A DNA stretch of 64,000 nucleotides from NCBI GenBank assembly GCA_963806735.1, contig CAWEBE010000003.1:322990-386989 (forward strand), written 5' to 3'. The notes beneath the pieces are model-generated. The model worked only from the letters and a program-made list of their open reading frames with translations, did no database searches and was not told the origin of the DNA. This stretch comes from CADEFX01 sp963806735. GTDB lineage: Bacteria > Pseudomonadota > Alphaproteobacteria > Rhizobiales > Hyphomicrobiaceae. Both the position numbers and the translations under genes were made by a program. This document shows positions 34,713 through 44,197 of this stretch, in pieces. Within the stretch, counting starts at the first letter, position 1, and every line of letters begins with the position of its first letter.

Positions 34713-35234
34713 ATGTCGGAGTGTTCGAACGTTTTTGGTCGATGTGTCGCACGCCGTGCCCGGCAGCTCCGCCGCGATCGGCGCGGGGCGACGCTGGTCG
34801 AGTTCTCGCTGATCGCTTTTCCTTTGCTGATCATGCTGTTCGGCACCTTCGAGGTCGGCTTCATCTACTGGGCCAACCAGGAGCTCGAGAACGCCACCAG
34901 AGACGCCGCCCGCCTGGTCCGGACCGGCGAGGCGCAGGCGCGCAACCTCAATCAGGCGCAACTCAAGACCGAAGTGTGCAGCCGCACGGCGATCCTCGTG
35001 GGATGCGCATCACGGCTCAGATTGGACGTTCGCAGTGCGCCGAGCTTCGATGCCATTACGCCGCCGCAACCCAGCAACGGCAGCGGCGGACTGAAAGATG
35101 ACGGCGAGTTCAGCTATGCGCCGGGCGTGGGCAACGACGTTGTCCTGGTATCGGCGTTTTTCGACTGGAAGCTGCTGTTGTCGGGCACCACCGTCATTCG
35201 CGCGGCCACGCCGGCGCGCAACGAGCCCTTCTGA
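34713..35234 (+). CDS. tadE: TadE-like pseudopilin
   Basis: This is a 173-residue protein with the TadE N-terminal pattern RDRRGATLVEFSLIAFPLLIMLFGTFEVGF: basic residues, a Gly and Glu of the processing region, then one membrane helix. A periplasmic domain with two Cys follows. It is 6 nt before the next TadE-like gene and divergent from tadG. It is probably processed by CpaA. Confidence 0.85.
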   Translation: MSECSNVFGRCVARRARQLRRDRRGATLVEFSLIAFPLLIMLFGTFEVGFIYWANQELENATRDAARLVRTGEAQARNLNQAQLKTEVCSRTAILVGCASRLRLDVRSAPSFDAITPPQPSNGSGGLKDDGEFSYAPGVGNDVVLVSAFFDWKLLLSGTTVIRAATPARNEPF

Positions 35235-35240
35235 GGCGCC

Positions 35241-35813
35241 ATGAGCCTGCAACGCGCATCATCTGGCCGCAATTGGTTGTGCCGCCTCGGCGCGAGGATC
35301 GGCCGTGACCGGTCCGGCCAGGCGCTGGTCGAGGCGGCGCTGGTGTTTCCCATCCTCATCAGCCTGTTCCTCGGCGTTTCCGAGTTCTCGGAGGGCTTCA
35401 CGCTCAGACGGCGGCTGGAGGCCGCTGCCAATACGTCCGCCGATCTCATCGCGCGCGTGAGGTCGCTGCGCACGGCGGAGCTGAATGCGATCAAGCCCAT
35501 GATCGACGAGATCATCAAACCGTTTCCAAATATGACGCTGGGTCTCGTCATGACCAGTGTGGTGGCCGACGAGACCAACACGACGCGCGTGGCCTGGAGC
35601 CATGCGCAAGGCTCCGGCGTCAGCGCGCGCGCCGAGGGCGCGGCAGTCGTGCTGCCGGCCGGCCTCACGGAGCCCAATACGAGTATTATTTTTACCGAGG
35701 TGACATATGTTTTCCGCTCGACGCTCGGGAGCATGATCGTCGGCGATATTCCATTCCGGGCCGAAGCTTACATGCGCCCCCGGCTTTCCACCGAGGTGGA
35801 GAAACTGGATTAG
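35241..35813 (+). CDS. Second TadE/TadF-like pseudopilin
   Basis: This is a 190-residue protein with RDRSGQALVEAALVFPILISLFLGVSEFSEGF, the TadE/TadF-type leader and single membrane helix, then a soluble domain of about 130 residues. It forms a pair with tadE (6-nt spacing). Minor pseudopilins of this kind assist Flp pilus assembly. The family is assigned on the N-terminal pattern only. Confidence 0.8.
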   Translation: MSLQRASSGRNWLCRLGARIGRDRSGQALVEAALVFPILISLFLGVSEFSEGFTLRRRLEAAANTSADLIARVRSLRTAELNAIKPMIDEIIKPFPNMTLGLVMTSVVADETNTTRVAWSHAQGSGVSARAEGAAVVLPAGLTEPNTSIIFTEVTYVFRSTLGSMIVGDIPFRAEAYMRPRLSTEVEKLD

Positions 35814-36412
35814 GCGGGCAACCGCCTCGGGCGGGGAATGCGCTCTGCGAAGGGTCGGCTTCTTCGCGTTTTTCCAGCGTGCATTTGATAATGTGAAGCA
35901 TGACGGGGCCATTCTCCCTCACCGCATGCTCAAATTCGGCTTGATGATGCGAATTGCTGCCGAAGGCGCACGCTCCGAGCCATGGTTTGGACACGCGCGA
36001 GCCACCGTATCGCCATTTTCAACGCGTCGTGACATTCCCGCCACGGATCAATTTCGCTACCTCCTACGACGCAAGCCGACGCACGCTCACGCGCATATGA
36101 GCGAATGTAGCCAAGTATCTGTTATATACTTGTTATTCTCACTGGCGGTTATCGTCGCTTTGCTGTGTCGAGAGCCATCGCACGTTACTTCTTTCGGGGG
36201 CGGCACTGACATCTGCGCGAGTTGATCAGAAGCAAGCAGCCACATTCCACCGCACTGATGTCTGTGGACAGACGGTCCGCTTTCGTCATCATGTGGATAA
36301 CCTGTTGATGATCGAATTCGCGGGATCGACGGCAGGTTGTTGAAGTGTGTTGGGGCAGCCAGGGCCGTTTCGGAAAACCAAAGGCCCAATTCGTGTGTGG
36401 GGAGTTTTGTGT
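35814..36412. other. Gene-free spacer before flp
   Basis: About 600 nt without a supportable gene. It is more AT-rich than its surroundings around 36,100-36,140 (TATATACTTGTTATT) and probably carries the flp promoter, as the pilin gene is usually the most strongly transcribed gene of a tad locus. No clear hairpin terminator was identified. Confidence 0.4.
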
Positions 36413-36601
36413 ATGCGTAAGACAGTCAAGGACGTGGCCGTCAGGCTCTGGAAAGACGAGCGTGGCGCATCGCTTTTGGAATACTCGATACTGATTGGAT
36501 TGATAACAGTGGGTGTGGTCGCGACCGTCACCAACGTCGGCAATTGGATTTCGGGACGGTGGACGGCTCTTTACACCGCCTTGGTGCCGCCACCGGTCTG
36601 A
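36413..36601 (+). CDS. flp: Flp-type pilin
   Basis: This is a 62-residue prepilin. Start at 36,413 after GGGGAG. The leader ends at the conserved Gly-Ala of DERGASLLEYSILIGLITVG, with the Glu-Tyr pair of the Flp motif and one hydrophobic helix. It is the major structural subunit cleaved by CpaA and assembled by the TadBC/CpaF machinery. It is set apart by about 600 nt from the pseudopilin genes and by 116 nt from cpaB. Confidence 0.9.
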   Translation: MRKTVKDVAVRLWKDERGASLLEYSILIGLITVGVVATVTNVGNWISGRWTALYTALVPPPV

Positions 36602-36717
36602 TTTTTCAGCCGAGCGCACTTTTTTGTAGACGCGGGACCGTGTGGGGAGATTTTCACGCCGCATCCTGATGCGCGGACGTGGCAATTCTACCTGCGGGGG
36701 ACGTGGGGGGTGGGGCC

Positions 36718-37683
36718 GTGCGGGTCAGCACCATCGGGATGTTGCTGGGAGCAGCGGCTTGTGCAGCCGCTGCGGCCCTCCTTACCAAGTCGTGGCTCAC
36801 ACCCGCGCCGGTGCAGCAGCCTGTTGTTGCACGCCAGGACACAACTCCGACGGTTCCCACGGCGATGATCATCGTGGCTGCCGTGCCTTTGAAATTCGGC
36901 ATGACGCTGTCGGCCGACATGCTGGCCGAGGTGCCTTGGCCTGGCGGGCCGGTGCCGCCCGGCTTTTTTGCCAGCAAGGCGGCCCTGACCGGGGCCGGCG
37001 GTGAGCGGGTCGTTCTCGCCGCGATCGCCAGGAACGAGCCGATTCTGGCCGCCAAAGTTTCAGCGCCCGGTCAGCGGCCATCGCTGTCTCTGATGATCGA
37101 GGACGGCAAGAAGGCCGTCACCATCAGGGTCGACGATGTGCTCGGCGTGGCTGGCTTCGTGCAGCCGGACGATCGCGTGGATGTGCTGCTCACGCGCGCC
37201 GATCGCAACGGCGGCAAGGCCGGCGGGTCCGCCTTCACGGACCTGTTGCTGCAGAACACGCGCGTGCTGGCCATCGACCAGCTCGCCGATCGCAATACAC
37301 AGGCCAAGCCCGTCAAGGCCGTGACGCTCGAGGTCGACACCGAGAGTGCGCAGAAGCTCGTTCTCGCCGCCTCTGTCGGCCAGCTCTCCCTGGCGCTACG
37401 CGGCGCCGGGTCGGCGCGCGTCGGCGAGACGCGGCGCATCGGGCTCGAAGATCTGCCGAGCTCGCCGCGTCAGCCGGATGCCGCGCCGGCACAGGAGGAG
37501 CAAGATCGCGGGCCCACCGTCACGGTGATCCGCGGAATCACGGAGCGCAAGCAATACGACGTGTCGCTGGAGGCAAGACGATCGATGCTCGAGCTGCTGG
37601 CGGCCGACGAAAAGGTGAAGGCGGCCGAGGTGCGAGTCGAACGGGACAAGACGGAGGATGCCGCGGCACCGCAGCCGAGGTGA
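36718..37683 (+). CDS. cpaB: Flp pilus assembly protein CpaB/RcpC
   Basis: About 321 residues from a GTG at 36,718 (an upstream in-frame ATG at 36,679 would add 13 residues). One N-terminal helix (IGMLLGAAACAAAAALLT) is followed by an SAF domain with the pattern VVAAVPLKFGMTLSADMLAEVPWP and the CpaB-type core KAVTIRVDDVLGVAGFVQPDDRVDVLLT. It acts in the periplasm with the CpaC secretin. An RRx-rich tail carries a stretch DGEED-type charge. It is the first of the cpaBC unit. Confidence 0.9.
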   Translation: MRVSTIGMLLGAAACAAAAALLTKSWLTPAPVQQPVVARQDTTPTVPTAMIIVAAVPLKFGMTLSADMLAEVPWPGGPVPPGFFASKAALTGAGGERVVLAAIARNEPILAAKVSAPGQRPSLSLMIEDGKKAVTIRVDDVLGVAGFVQPDDRVDVLLTRADRNGGKAGGSAFTDLLLQNTRVLAIDQLADRNTQAKPVKAVTLEVDTESAQKLVLAASVGQLSLALRGAGSARVGETRRIGLEDLPSSPRQPDAAPAQEEQDRGPTVTVIRGITERKQYDVSLEARRSMLELLAADEKVKAAEVRVERDKTEDAAAPQPR

Positions 37684-37753
37684 GTGAGCGCACGAGCGGA
37701 AATCCGCCGCGCGCAACTTTTGATTTTGGATTTTGGGGTCGGGGGACCGAGTG

Positions 37754-39217
37754 ATGTTTGGGGCATGGTTTAGAGGGCTGCCGCGTCTGCGCCAGCAAAA
37801 GCTGGACAACGTGCGTGCGCGGCTGCTCAGCGCGATCGCGTTACTGCTGTTTGCATTCACGTCCGCCGATGCGAGCAGCCCGATCCGCCAGCTCGTGACC
37901 AACGGCAATCTGGTTCATCTGCAGGTTACCGTAGACAAGGCCGAGACCGTTGCCACGGATCGCGACTTCTCCGACGTGCTGGTCGGCAACGCGCAAACGG
38001 CCGACATCGTCGCGCTGACGAGCAAGACGCTCTACATCCTGGGCAAGAAGGTTGGGACGACCAGCATCTCTCTGCTCAGCGCCGACAAGCGCGTGATGGG
38101 GGTCATCAGCGTCGAGGTCACATACGATCTGGAGGGTTTGAGAAGCCGGCTGCGCGAGCACGTGCCCAATAGCGACATCACCGTCAGCTCGATCGGCGGC
38201 AAGGTGCTGCTCACCGGCGTCGTGCGCGATTCAGTGGCCCTGTCGCGGGCATTGGCGATTGCAGAGCAGGCCGCGCCGCAAGCGATCACCAATGCGCTGA
38301 GCGTACGCAGCTCCCAGCAGGTGCTGCTGGAGGTCCGCTTCGTCGAGGCCGACCGGGAGACCTCGCGCGAGATCGGCGTCGGCTGGGACGTGTTCGGCAA
38401 GCACATCAATGCCGCCACCGGCATAGCGGGCTTCACGTCGGGCGGTGCGCCCCTCTTTGGACTGGCCTCCAACAACGTGCCGTTCGGCGCCGCCATCGCC
38501 CGCCTGCTCGACAACGGCACCAAGGCCGACGTCATCGTGCAGGCGCTGGAGAAGCGCGGGCTGGCACGGCGGCTGGCCGAGCCCAACCTCGTGGCGCTCT
38601 CGGGGGACACCGCAAGCTTCCTGGCGGGCGGAGAGTTTCCGTTTCCCGTGCAGGCCGAGGACAACAAGATCACCGTCGAGTTCAAGAAGTTCGGCGTCGG
38701 CCTCGCCTTCACGCCGACCGTGCTGGCGGATGGCCTCATCAACATCAAGATCGAGCCGGAGGTGAGCGAGCTCGACCCGACATCGTCGCTGCGCGTGGGT
38801 GGCGTGGAGATCCCGAGCCTGATCGTGCGGCGGGCGCAAACAACGATCGAGCTGCGCGATGGGCAGAGCTTCGCCATCGCCGGCCTCATCCACGCCACTA
38901 ACTTCAAGAACCAGCGCCAGCTGCCCTGGATCGGCGACGTCCCTGTGCTCGGCACGCTGTTCCGCAGCGCCTCGTTCCAGAAGAAGGAGACCGACCTCGT
39001 CATCATCGTCACGCCGCGGCTGGTGAAGCCGAAGCAACCCGGCGAGAAGCTGGTGACGCCGCTCGATGGCCGGGTCTCGAGCAACGACCCCGAGTTCTTC
39101 CTCAAGGGCGAGCAGGAGCGCAAGATCGGCAAGCCGCAGCCCGAGCATGGGCACATTCTCGATCTGGTGGCGCAGAGCCCCATCAACGGCGATCTGAAGA
39201 AAGGTCCGCAGAAATGA
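37754..39217 (+). CDS. cpaC: Type II/IV secretin CpaC/RcpA
   Basis: About 487 residues with signal sequence (LLSAIALLLFAFTSADAS). The N-terminal part has the secretin N-domain pattern (LVGNAQTADIVALTSKTLYILG), then a BON-like domain (about residues 135-165), then the secretin barrel domain from about 230 with VxLxxRFVEADR and the C-terminal RTTxELxDGQSFAIAGLI and PxLGxLFRS patterns. It forms the outer-membrane pore of the Flp pilus. It ends in a 4-nt overlap (ATGA) with the small lipoprotein gene. The ATG at 37,754 was chosen over an upstream TTG. Confidence 0.9.
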   Translation: MFGAWFRGLPRLRQQKLDNVRARLLSAIALLLFAFTSADASSPIRQLVTNGNLVHLQVTVDKAETVATDRDFSDVLVGNAQTADIVALTSKTLYILGKKVGTTSISLLSADKRVMGVISVEVTYDLEGLRSRLREHVPNSDITVSSIGGKVLLTGVVRDSVALSRALAIAEQAAPQAITNALSVRSSQQVLLEVRFVEADRETSREIGVGWDVFGKHINAATGIAGFTSGGAPLFGLASNNVPFGAAIARLLDNGTKADVIVQALEKRGLARRLAEPNLVALSGDTASFLAGGEFPFPVQAEDNKITVEFKKFGVGLAFTPTVLADGLINIKIEPEVSELDPTSSLRVGGVEIPSLIVRRAQTTIELRDGQSFAIAGLIHATNFKNQRQLPWIGDVPVLGTLFRSASFQKKETDLVIIVTPRLVKPKQPGEKLVTPLDGRVSSNDPEFFLKGEQERKIGKPQPEHGHILDLVAQSPINGDLKKGPQK

Positions 39218-39546
39218 GACGGATTGGATTTGTCATTCCCGCAATGGCGTCGATGGCGCTGATCGCTGTCGCGGCCGGGGGCTGCAACGAGGAGTACAGC
39301 GATCGCTACTTCGGCTACTCCGACAAAGTGACGCTCGGCGCCGGCGACGCGGCCGCAGCCAACATCGCCGCGCACACCGTCGACGTATGGCCGGACCACG
39401 CGCGGCGCACGAAGATCAATCAGGACGGCAAGCGCGCCGCCATCGCCGTGAAGCGCTACGAGACCAACACCAGCATCAAGCCGAAAGGGCTGACCAACGG
39501 CAACGGCGTGGCGTCGCCTGCGCCGGGAGTTGCGGTTCAGAACTGA
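39214..39546 (+). CDS. CpaD-position small lipoprotein
   Basis: This is a 110-residue protein. Its leader ends in a lipobox (VAAGGC), so it is predicted to be a lipoprotein. It contains the pattern DKVTLGAGDAAAANIAAHTVDVWP with GKRAAIAVKRYETN. Its place between cpaC and cpaE is that of CpaD, which helps the secretin, but it is about half the usual CpaD length. It overlaps cpaC by 4 nt. I regard it as a CpaD analogue by position and a weak residual pattern. Confidence 0.65.
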   Translation: MRRIGFVIPAMASMALIAVAAGGCNEEYSDRYFGYSDKVTLGAGDAAAANIAAHTVDVWPDHARRTKINQDGKRAAIAVKRYETNTSIKPKGLTNGNGVASPAPGVAVQN

Positions 39547-39586
39547 AGTCGGCCGGCAACCGGCCAGAATGGGGTTTCGATCAAAG

Positions 39587-40747
39587 ATGTTCTCGGCCAG
39601 GGTCAAGTTGAAGAAGCCGGTTGCGGATATCGCGCTCGTCAGCCCGAACCGGGAGCTGCAGGAGCGCCTGCGAGTCGCGTTCAAGGGGGACCAGCGCTAC
39701 GACTTCTGCGCCATCGACGGCTCCGTCGCGAATCTTGCCGCCGACTTCGATCCCGCATCGGGTCCCTCGGTCCTGATCGCGGATCTGCACGAGGACCGCG
39801 CGGCAGCTCTGACTGCGCTGGAAGCCATGCGTCGCGACAATTTCGAAGGCGCCATCGTCACGATCTCCGACAATCTCGATGAGGAGGCGGTGCGCGGCCT
39901 GTTGCGCTGGCGCGTGTCGGATTGGCTGCCGAGCGATGCGAGCACAGCCGATATTGTCGGAGCCTGCGAGCGAGCGATGCTCTCCCAGGCGCCGCGCTCT
40001 GAAAAGACCAGCCGGGCTTTGTGCGTCGCTCTCGTGCCGGCCGCGGGCGGCGCCGGCACGACGACGCTGGCGATCGAGACGGCGTTTCTTCTGGCGCGAC
40101 GCAACCGCAACCACAAATCGACATGCCTGATCGACCTGAATTTTCAATCGGGAGCGCTGGCGGATTACCTCGACCTGAAGCCGGGCTTCAAGCTGGAGAC
40201 GGTGGCGAGCGCGCCCGAGCGGCTCGATGCGCAGCTGCTGGAAGTCATGCTGTCACGGCACGAGACCGGCCTTGCGGTGCTGGCCGCGCCGCGAGCGCCA
40301 GCCGATTGCGTGCACCCCGATCCAAGCCTCATCGCGCGCGTGCTGAGCGTCGCCTCCGAGCTGTTCCAGACCATGGTCGTCGACATGCCGCCGACATGGC
40401 AGCCATGGGCCAATGACGTCCTGGCGGGATCCGACCGCATTTATGTCGTCACCGAGTTCACGGTGCCTGCTCTGCGCAAGGCGCAGGAGCTGGCGACGGT
40501 CATGCAGGAGCGGCTGGGGGAAAAGGCCGAGGTCGGCGCCATCGTCAACAAGTACAGGCAACAGCTGTTCGGCAACGGGCTGAGGAAGCGGGATGCCGCG
40601 GAGATGCTCGGCGCGCGTCTCGCCGGCTTCGTGCCGGAGGACTACGGACTGGTTCGCGACGCGATCAATCGGGGCAAGCCGCTCGGCTCTCTACGCCGAT
40701 CCAATCGCATCGATCGGTCGCTGGCCGGTATCGTGGCGGCAAGGTAG
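39587..40747 (+). CDS. cpaE: Pilus assembly ATPase-like protein CpaE/TadZ
   Basis: About 386 residues from ATG 39,587 (39,569 also possible). The N-terminal 120 residues form a receiver-like domain. The C-terminal domain is of the MinD/ParA type, but the Walker A reads AAGGAGTTT with no signature Lys, a known variant in CpaE/TadZ proteins. The DLNFQSGALADYLDL block follows. It places the pilus apparatus at a cell pole. Next gene cpaF starts 36 nt downstream. Confidence 0.85.
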   Translation: MFSARVKLKKPVADIALVSPNRELQERLRVAFKGDQRYDFCAIDGSVANLAADFDPASGPSVLIADLHEDRAAALTALEAMRRDNFEGAIVTISDNLDEEAVRGLLRWRVSDWLPSDASTADIVGACERAMLSQAPRSEKTSRALCVALVPAAGGAGTTTLAIETAFLLARRNRNHKSTCLIDLNFQSGALADYLDLKPGFKLETVASAPERLDAQLLEVMLSRHETGLAVLAAPRAPADCVHPDPSLIARVLSVASELFQTMVVDMPPTWQPWANDVLAGSDRIYVVTEFTVPALRKAQELATVMQERLGEKAEVGAIVNKYRQQLFGNGLRKRDAAEMLGARLAGFVPEDYGLVRDAINRGKPLGSLRRSNRIDRSLAGIVAAR

Positions 40748-40782
40748 CGCGGACGGGCGGGCGCGGGGAGCAAGACCAGGTC

Positions 40783-42192
40783 ATGCGTTTTTCCTTCAGC
40801 AAGTCGTCCGGCAACGGCGTCAACGGCGAGACGCATGCCGCGGGCTTGACGCACCCCACACCTGCGACGACAGAGCCAGCGCCCATCAAGGTATCGGCCG
40901 GGACCAACGGGGCGCTGCAGCGGCCGGAGCTCGTCGATGCCAAGGTGACGCTGCACCGCAAGCTGATCGACGAGCTCAACCTCTCCCACATCGAGCGAGC
41001 GTCGCGGTCGGAGCTGCGCCAGCAGGTGCACAAGCTCGTCGCCGACTACGTCCTGGCCGAGCGTGTCCCGCTCAATGCGCGCGAGCTCGGCGAGTTCGTC
41101 GACGAGGTCATGGACGAGCTCACGGGCCTCGGGCCCATCGAGCCCTTCCTGAAAGACCCCACGGTCACCGACATCCTCATCAACACGCACGAGCGGATCT
41201 ACATCGAGCGCTTCGGCAAGCTGGAGCGGGCGCCCGTGCGCTTCAAGGACGAGGCGCACGTCCTGCGCATCGTCAACAAGATCGTCGGCGGCGTCGGGCG
41301 CCGCGTCGATGAATCCCAGCCCATGGTCGACGCCCGGCTGCCCGACGGATCGCGCATCAACGTGGCGATCCGGCCGATCGCCGTGGACGGGCCGCTGGTC
41401 TCGATCCGCAAGTTCGCTTCCAAGGCCCTCGACATGGAGGCCCTGGTCAAGGCGCGGGCGTTGAGCGCGGCGATGGCCCAGGTTCTCGGCGAGGCGGTCA
41501 AGGCGCGCCTCTCGATCGTCATTTCCGGCGGCACCGGCAGCGGCAAGACCACATTCCTGAATGCGCTGTCCCGCAACATCTCGGACAGGGAGCGCCTGAT
41601 CACCATCGAGGATGCCGCCGAGCTGCAGCTGCAGCAACCGCACGTGGGCCGCCTGGAGACGCGACCGCCCAGCATCGAGGGCCGCGGCGAGATCAGGCAG
41701 CGCGAGCTCGTCAAGAACGCGCTGCGCATGCGGCCGGACCGCATCATCGTCGGCGAGGTTCGCGGCGAGGAGGCCTTCGACATGCTGCAGGCGATGACGA
41801 CCGGCCACGAGGGATCGATGACGACGATCCACGCCAACAGCGCGCGCGATTCGATTGCGCGGCTGGAGCAGATGGTGGGCATGGCCGGCTTTGCCATAAG
41901 CGAGGGCAGCGTCAGGTCCCATATCGCTTCGGCGATCAGGATCATCGTCCAGTTGCAGCGGTTTCCCGACGGGCACCGGCGTGTCGTCAGCATCAGCGAG
42001 GTCACCGGCATCGAAGGGGCGGTGGTGCAGATGCAGGAGCTGTTCCGGTTCGTGCGTGCGGCGTCCGGACGCAACGGCGCCATAGAGGGCGAGTTCCGGG
42101 CCACGGGACTGAGGCCGGCTTTTCTCGAGGCGCTGGTGGCCAACGGCGCCCAAATTTCAGAGCGCGCGTTTCATCCGGGCTGGCCGCAATGA
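40783..42192 (+). CDS. cpaF: Pilus assembly/secretion ATPase CpaF/TadA
   Basis: This is a 469-residue hexameric-type secretion ATPase. The N-terminal domain (RAxSELRxQVHKLVADYV) is followed by the core with Walker A ISGGTGSGKTTFLNAL, the Asp box ITIEDAAELQL, the His box TGHEGSMTTIHAN and the Walker B region RPDRIIVGEVRGEEA. It powers Flp pilus extension and possibly retraction. Its stop overlaps the tadB start by 4 nt. Confidence 0.95.
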   Translation: MRFSFSKSSGNGVNGETHAAGLTHPTPATTEPAPIKVSAGTNGALQRPELVDAKVTLHRKLIDELNLSHIERASRSELRQQVHKLVADYVLAERVPLNARELGEFVDEVMDELTGLGPIEPFLKDPTVTDILINTHERIYIERFGKLERAPVRFKDEAHVLRIVNKIVGGVGRRVDESQPMVDARLPDGSRINVAIRPIAVDGPLVSIRKFASKALDMEALVKARALSAAMAQVLGEAVKARLSIVISGGTGSGKTTFLNALSRNISDRERLITIEDAAELQLQQPHVGRLETRPPSIEGRGEIRQRELVKNALRMRPDRIIVGEVRGEEAFDMLQAMTTGHEGSMTTIHANSARDSIARLEQMVGMAGFAISEGSVRSHIASAIRIIVQLQRFPDGHRRVVSISEVTGIEGAVVQMQELFRFVRAASGRNGAIEGEFRATGLRPAFLEALVANGAQISERAFHPGWPQ

Positions 42193-43182
42193 TCGGCTTG
42201 CACCTGCCAGAGCTGGATCTCGGCGGCACTACAGGATACGTGCTGCTGATCTCCATGTTCTGCCTGTTTTTCCTCACGTTCGAGGCGATTTTCCTGTCGT
42301 TTGCCAAGCGCTCGGCCGCGCGCAGCGACGTGAGCCGGCGCATGCTCGCGGCCAGCCCCCAGACGGACGGACAGGCGTCCCTCATCAAGACGCGGCGGCG
42401 GCGCAGCCTCACGCCCGACGGCGGCTATGCCATGCAGATGATCTGGCTGAACCGCCTCATCGTGCAGTCAGGCGTGCATTGGGGTATCGCCGCGCTGCCG
42501 CTGGGTGCGATCGCGAGCGGCAGCGGCGCTGTTCGCACCGCTGATGCTGGCAACGGGAAGCGTTCCGGCGGCGGCAGTCGTCGGCCTCATCGGCGGGCTC
42601 TGCTTGCCGGTCCTCGTGCTTGTCGTCCTGCGCAACCGCCGCCGCCACAAGTTCGAAGAGCAGCTTCCCGAAGCGATCGATGTGCTCGTGCGCAGCCTGC
42701 GGGCCGGCCATCCGGTCGCGTCTGCCATCCGGCTGGTCGTGCGCGAGTTGCCAGATCCCATCGGGGCGGAGTTCGCGATCGCCTCCGACGAGATGACCTA
42801 CGGCCTCGACCTGGAGCGGGCGCTCATGAATGTCAGCACACGCGTCGGCCAGGCGGACCTCGCGCTGCTGGTGGTGGCGGTCGGCATTCAGACGAAGACC
42901 GGCGGCAATCTCGCCGAGCTTCTGACGGGCATCGCAAAAGTGATCCGTGAGCGGTCCAAGATGCGGCTGAAGGCGCGCGCCTTGTCGGCGGAAGGGCGTT
43001 TCTCGGCGCTGATGCTGACACTCCTGCCCTTTATCGTGTTCGGACTGCTCAACCTGATCGCCCCGCACTTCTACGGCGAGGTTTGGCAGGTCCCTCTCGT
43101 CAAGCCGATCCTGATTGCGGCCGCCATTTGGATGGCTCTCGGCGATTTCCTCATGTACCGCATGGTGAAGATCGACGTGTGA
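42189..43182 (+). CDS. tadB: Flp pilus platform protein TadB, frameshifted
   Basis: The first frame (from 42,189) holds the N-terminal helix (LLISMFCLFFLTFEAIFLS) and cytoplasmic part to about 42,520. Near 42,500-42,530 it shifts to the frame that carries the core domain: RRRHKFEEQLPEAIDVLVRSLRAGHPVASAIRLV and TDLALLVVAVGIQTKTGGNLAELL. It ends at 43,182. Repaired length is about 330 residues, correct for TadB. It overlaps cpaF by 4 nt and tadC by 1 nt. Confidence 0.85.
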
Positions 43183-44162
43183 TGCAGATATTCGCAGCAC
43201 ATCTGAGCTCTCTCGGCGGGTTCATGGAGGCGAACCGGGTGCCGCTGATCGTGGCGTCGATGTTCGGCTTCGTATTTCTCGCCCTGCTGACGATCATGCA
43301 GGCCGCGCAAGCCCGGCAAGCCATCCGCCGACGCGCTATCGCCTTCAATCCGGCATCAGGTCGGCAGTTGCAAGCTGACACCGGTATTGCGGCTTCCACC
43401 GCCGATGCTGCGAGCGAGCTGCTGTTCTCGGTGGAGAAGGGCCTGTCGGCAACGAGCGAGGCGGGAGTTTCAAAGATCCGTGGCGAGCTCATCCGCGCCG
43501 GCTATTTCGGCAAGGACGCCATTTTCTGGTACTACGTCGCCCGCTTCGTCATGGGCGGATTGCAGGCCCTGGCGAGCTTCGCGCTCATTCAGCGCTTCGC
43601 TCCTGAGACCTCGGCGGTCGGCATTCTGGCCTGGACGGCAGCGGCAGCATGCTCGGGCCTGATGCTGCCGAGCTTCGTCCTGAGCCGCCGGCAGAAGGTC
43701 ATGGTGCAGCAGTGCCGCAACGGCTTTCCCAACTTTCTCGATCTGCTCGTGGTCTGCTCGGAGGCAGGTCTTACACCGCGCGCGGGCATCGAGCGGGTGA
43801 GCCGTGAGCTGACCCTGACGCATCCGTTCCTGGGCGCCAACCTGTTCCTGATGTGTCTCGAGTTGCGGGCCGGCCGGCCGCTGCCGGAGGCAGTGGAGAG
43901 TTTGGGCAAGCGCGTGCGTATCGATGAGATCCGCAGCCTCGGGTCGCTGCTGCAGCAGACGGAGGAGCTCGGCACCAACCTCTCCTCGGCGCTGCGCGTC
44001 TACAGCGACGAGATGCGGACGCGCCGCCTGCTGCGGGCCGAGGAGCGGGCGCATGCCCTGCCGGTCAAGCTCGTGCTGCCTCTGGCGCTGTTTGTCTTTC
44101 CCGTAATGCTGATCGTGGCGCTGCTGCCGTTGTTCGTGCGGATTCACAAGGCGCTCTTCTAG
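43182..44162 (+). CDS. tadC: Flp pilus platform protein TadC
   Basis: This is a 326-residue membrane protein beginning at the ATG overlapping the tadB stop (TGATG). The T2SF/TadC domain is seen as FPNFLDLLVVCSEAGLTPRAGIERV and GTNLSSALRVYSDEMRTRRL, with C-terminal helices (LVLPLALFVFPVMLIVALLPLF). It forms the inner-membrane platform with TadB. Confidence 0.9.
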   Translation: MQIFAAHLSSLGGFMEANRVPLIVASMFGFVFLALLTIMQAAQARQAIRRRAIAFNPASGRQLQADTGIAASTADAASELLFSVEKGLSATSEAGVSKIRGELIRAGYFGKDAIFWYYVARFVMGGLQALASFALIQRFAPETSAVGILAWTAAAACSGLMLPSFVLSRRQKVMVQQCRNGFPNFLDLLVVCSEAGLTPRAGIERVSRELTLTHPFLGANLFLMCLELRAGRPLPEAVESLGKRVRIDEIRSLGSLLQQTEELGTNLSSALRVYSDEMRTRRLLRAEERAHALPVKLVLPLALFVFPVMLIVALLPLFVRIHKALF

Positions 44163-44197
44163 TGCGAAGTAATTGAGTTGAGTGTGTGGGGGATATC

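Noticed and set aside
35893..36225. 110-codon plus-strand frame before flp
   Set aside because: No ribosome site and no protein pattern; composition matches the surrounding spacer.
38032..39684. Minus-strand frame of 550 codons across cpaC
   Set aside because: A mirror of the secretin gene in high-GC DNA; Ser/Arg-rich translation with no recognisable domain.
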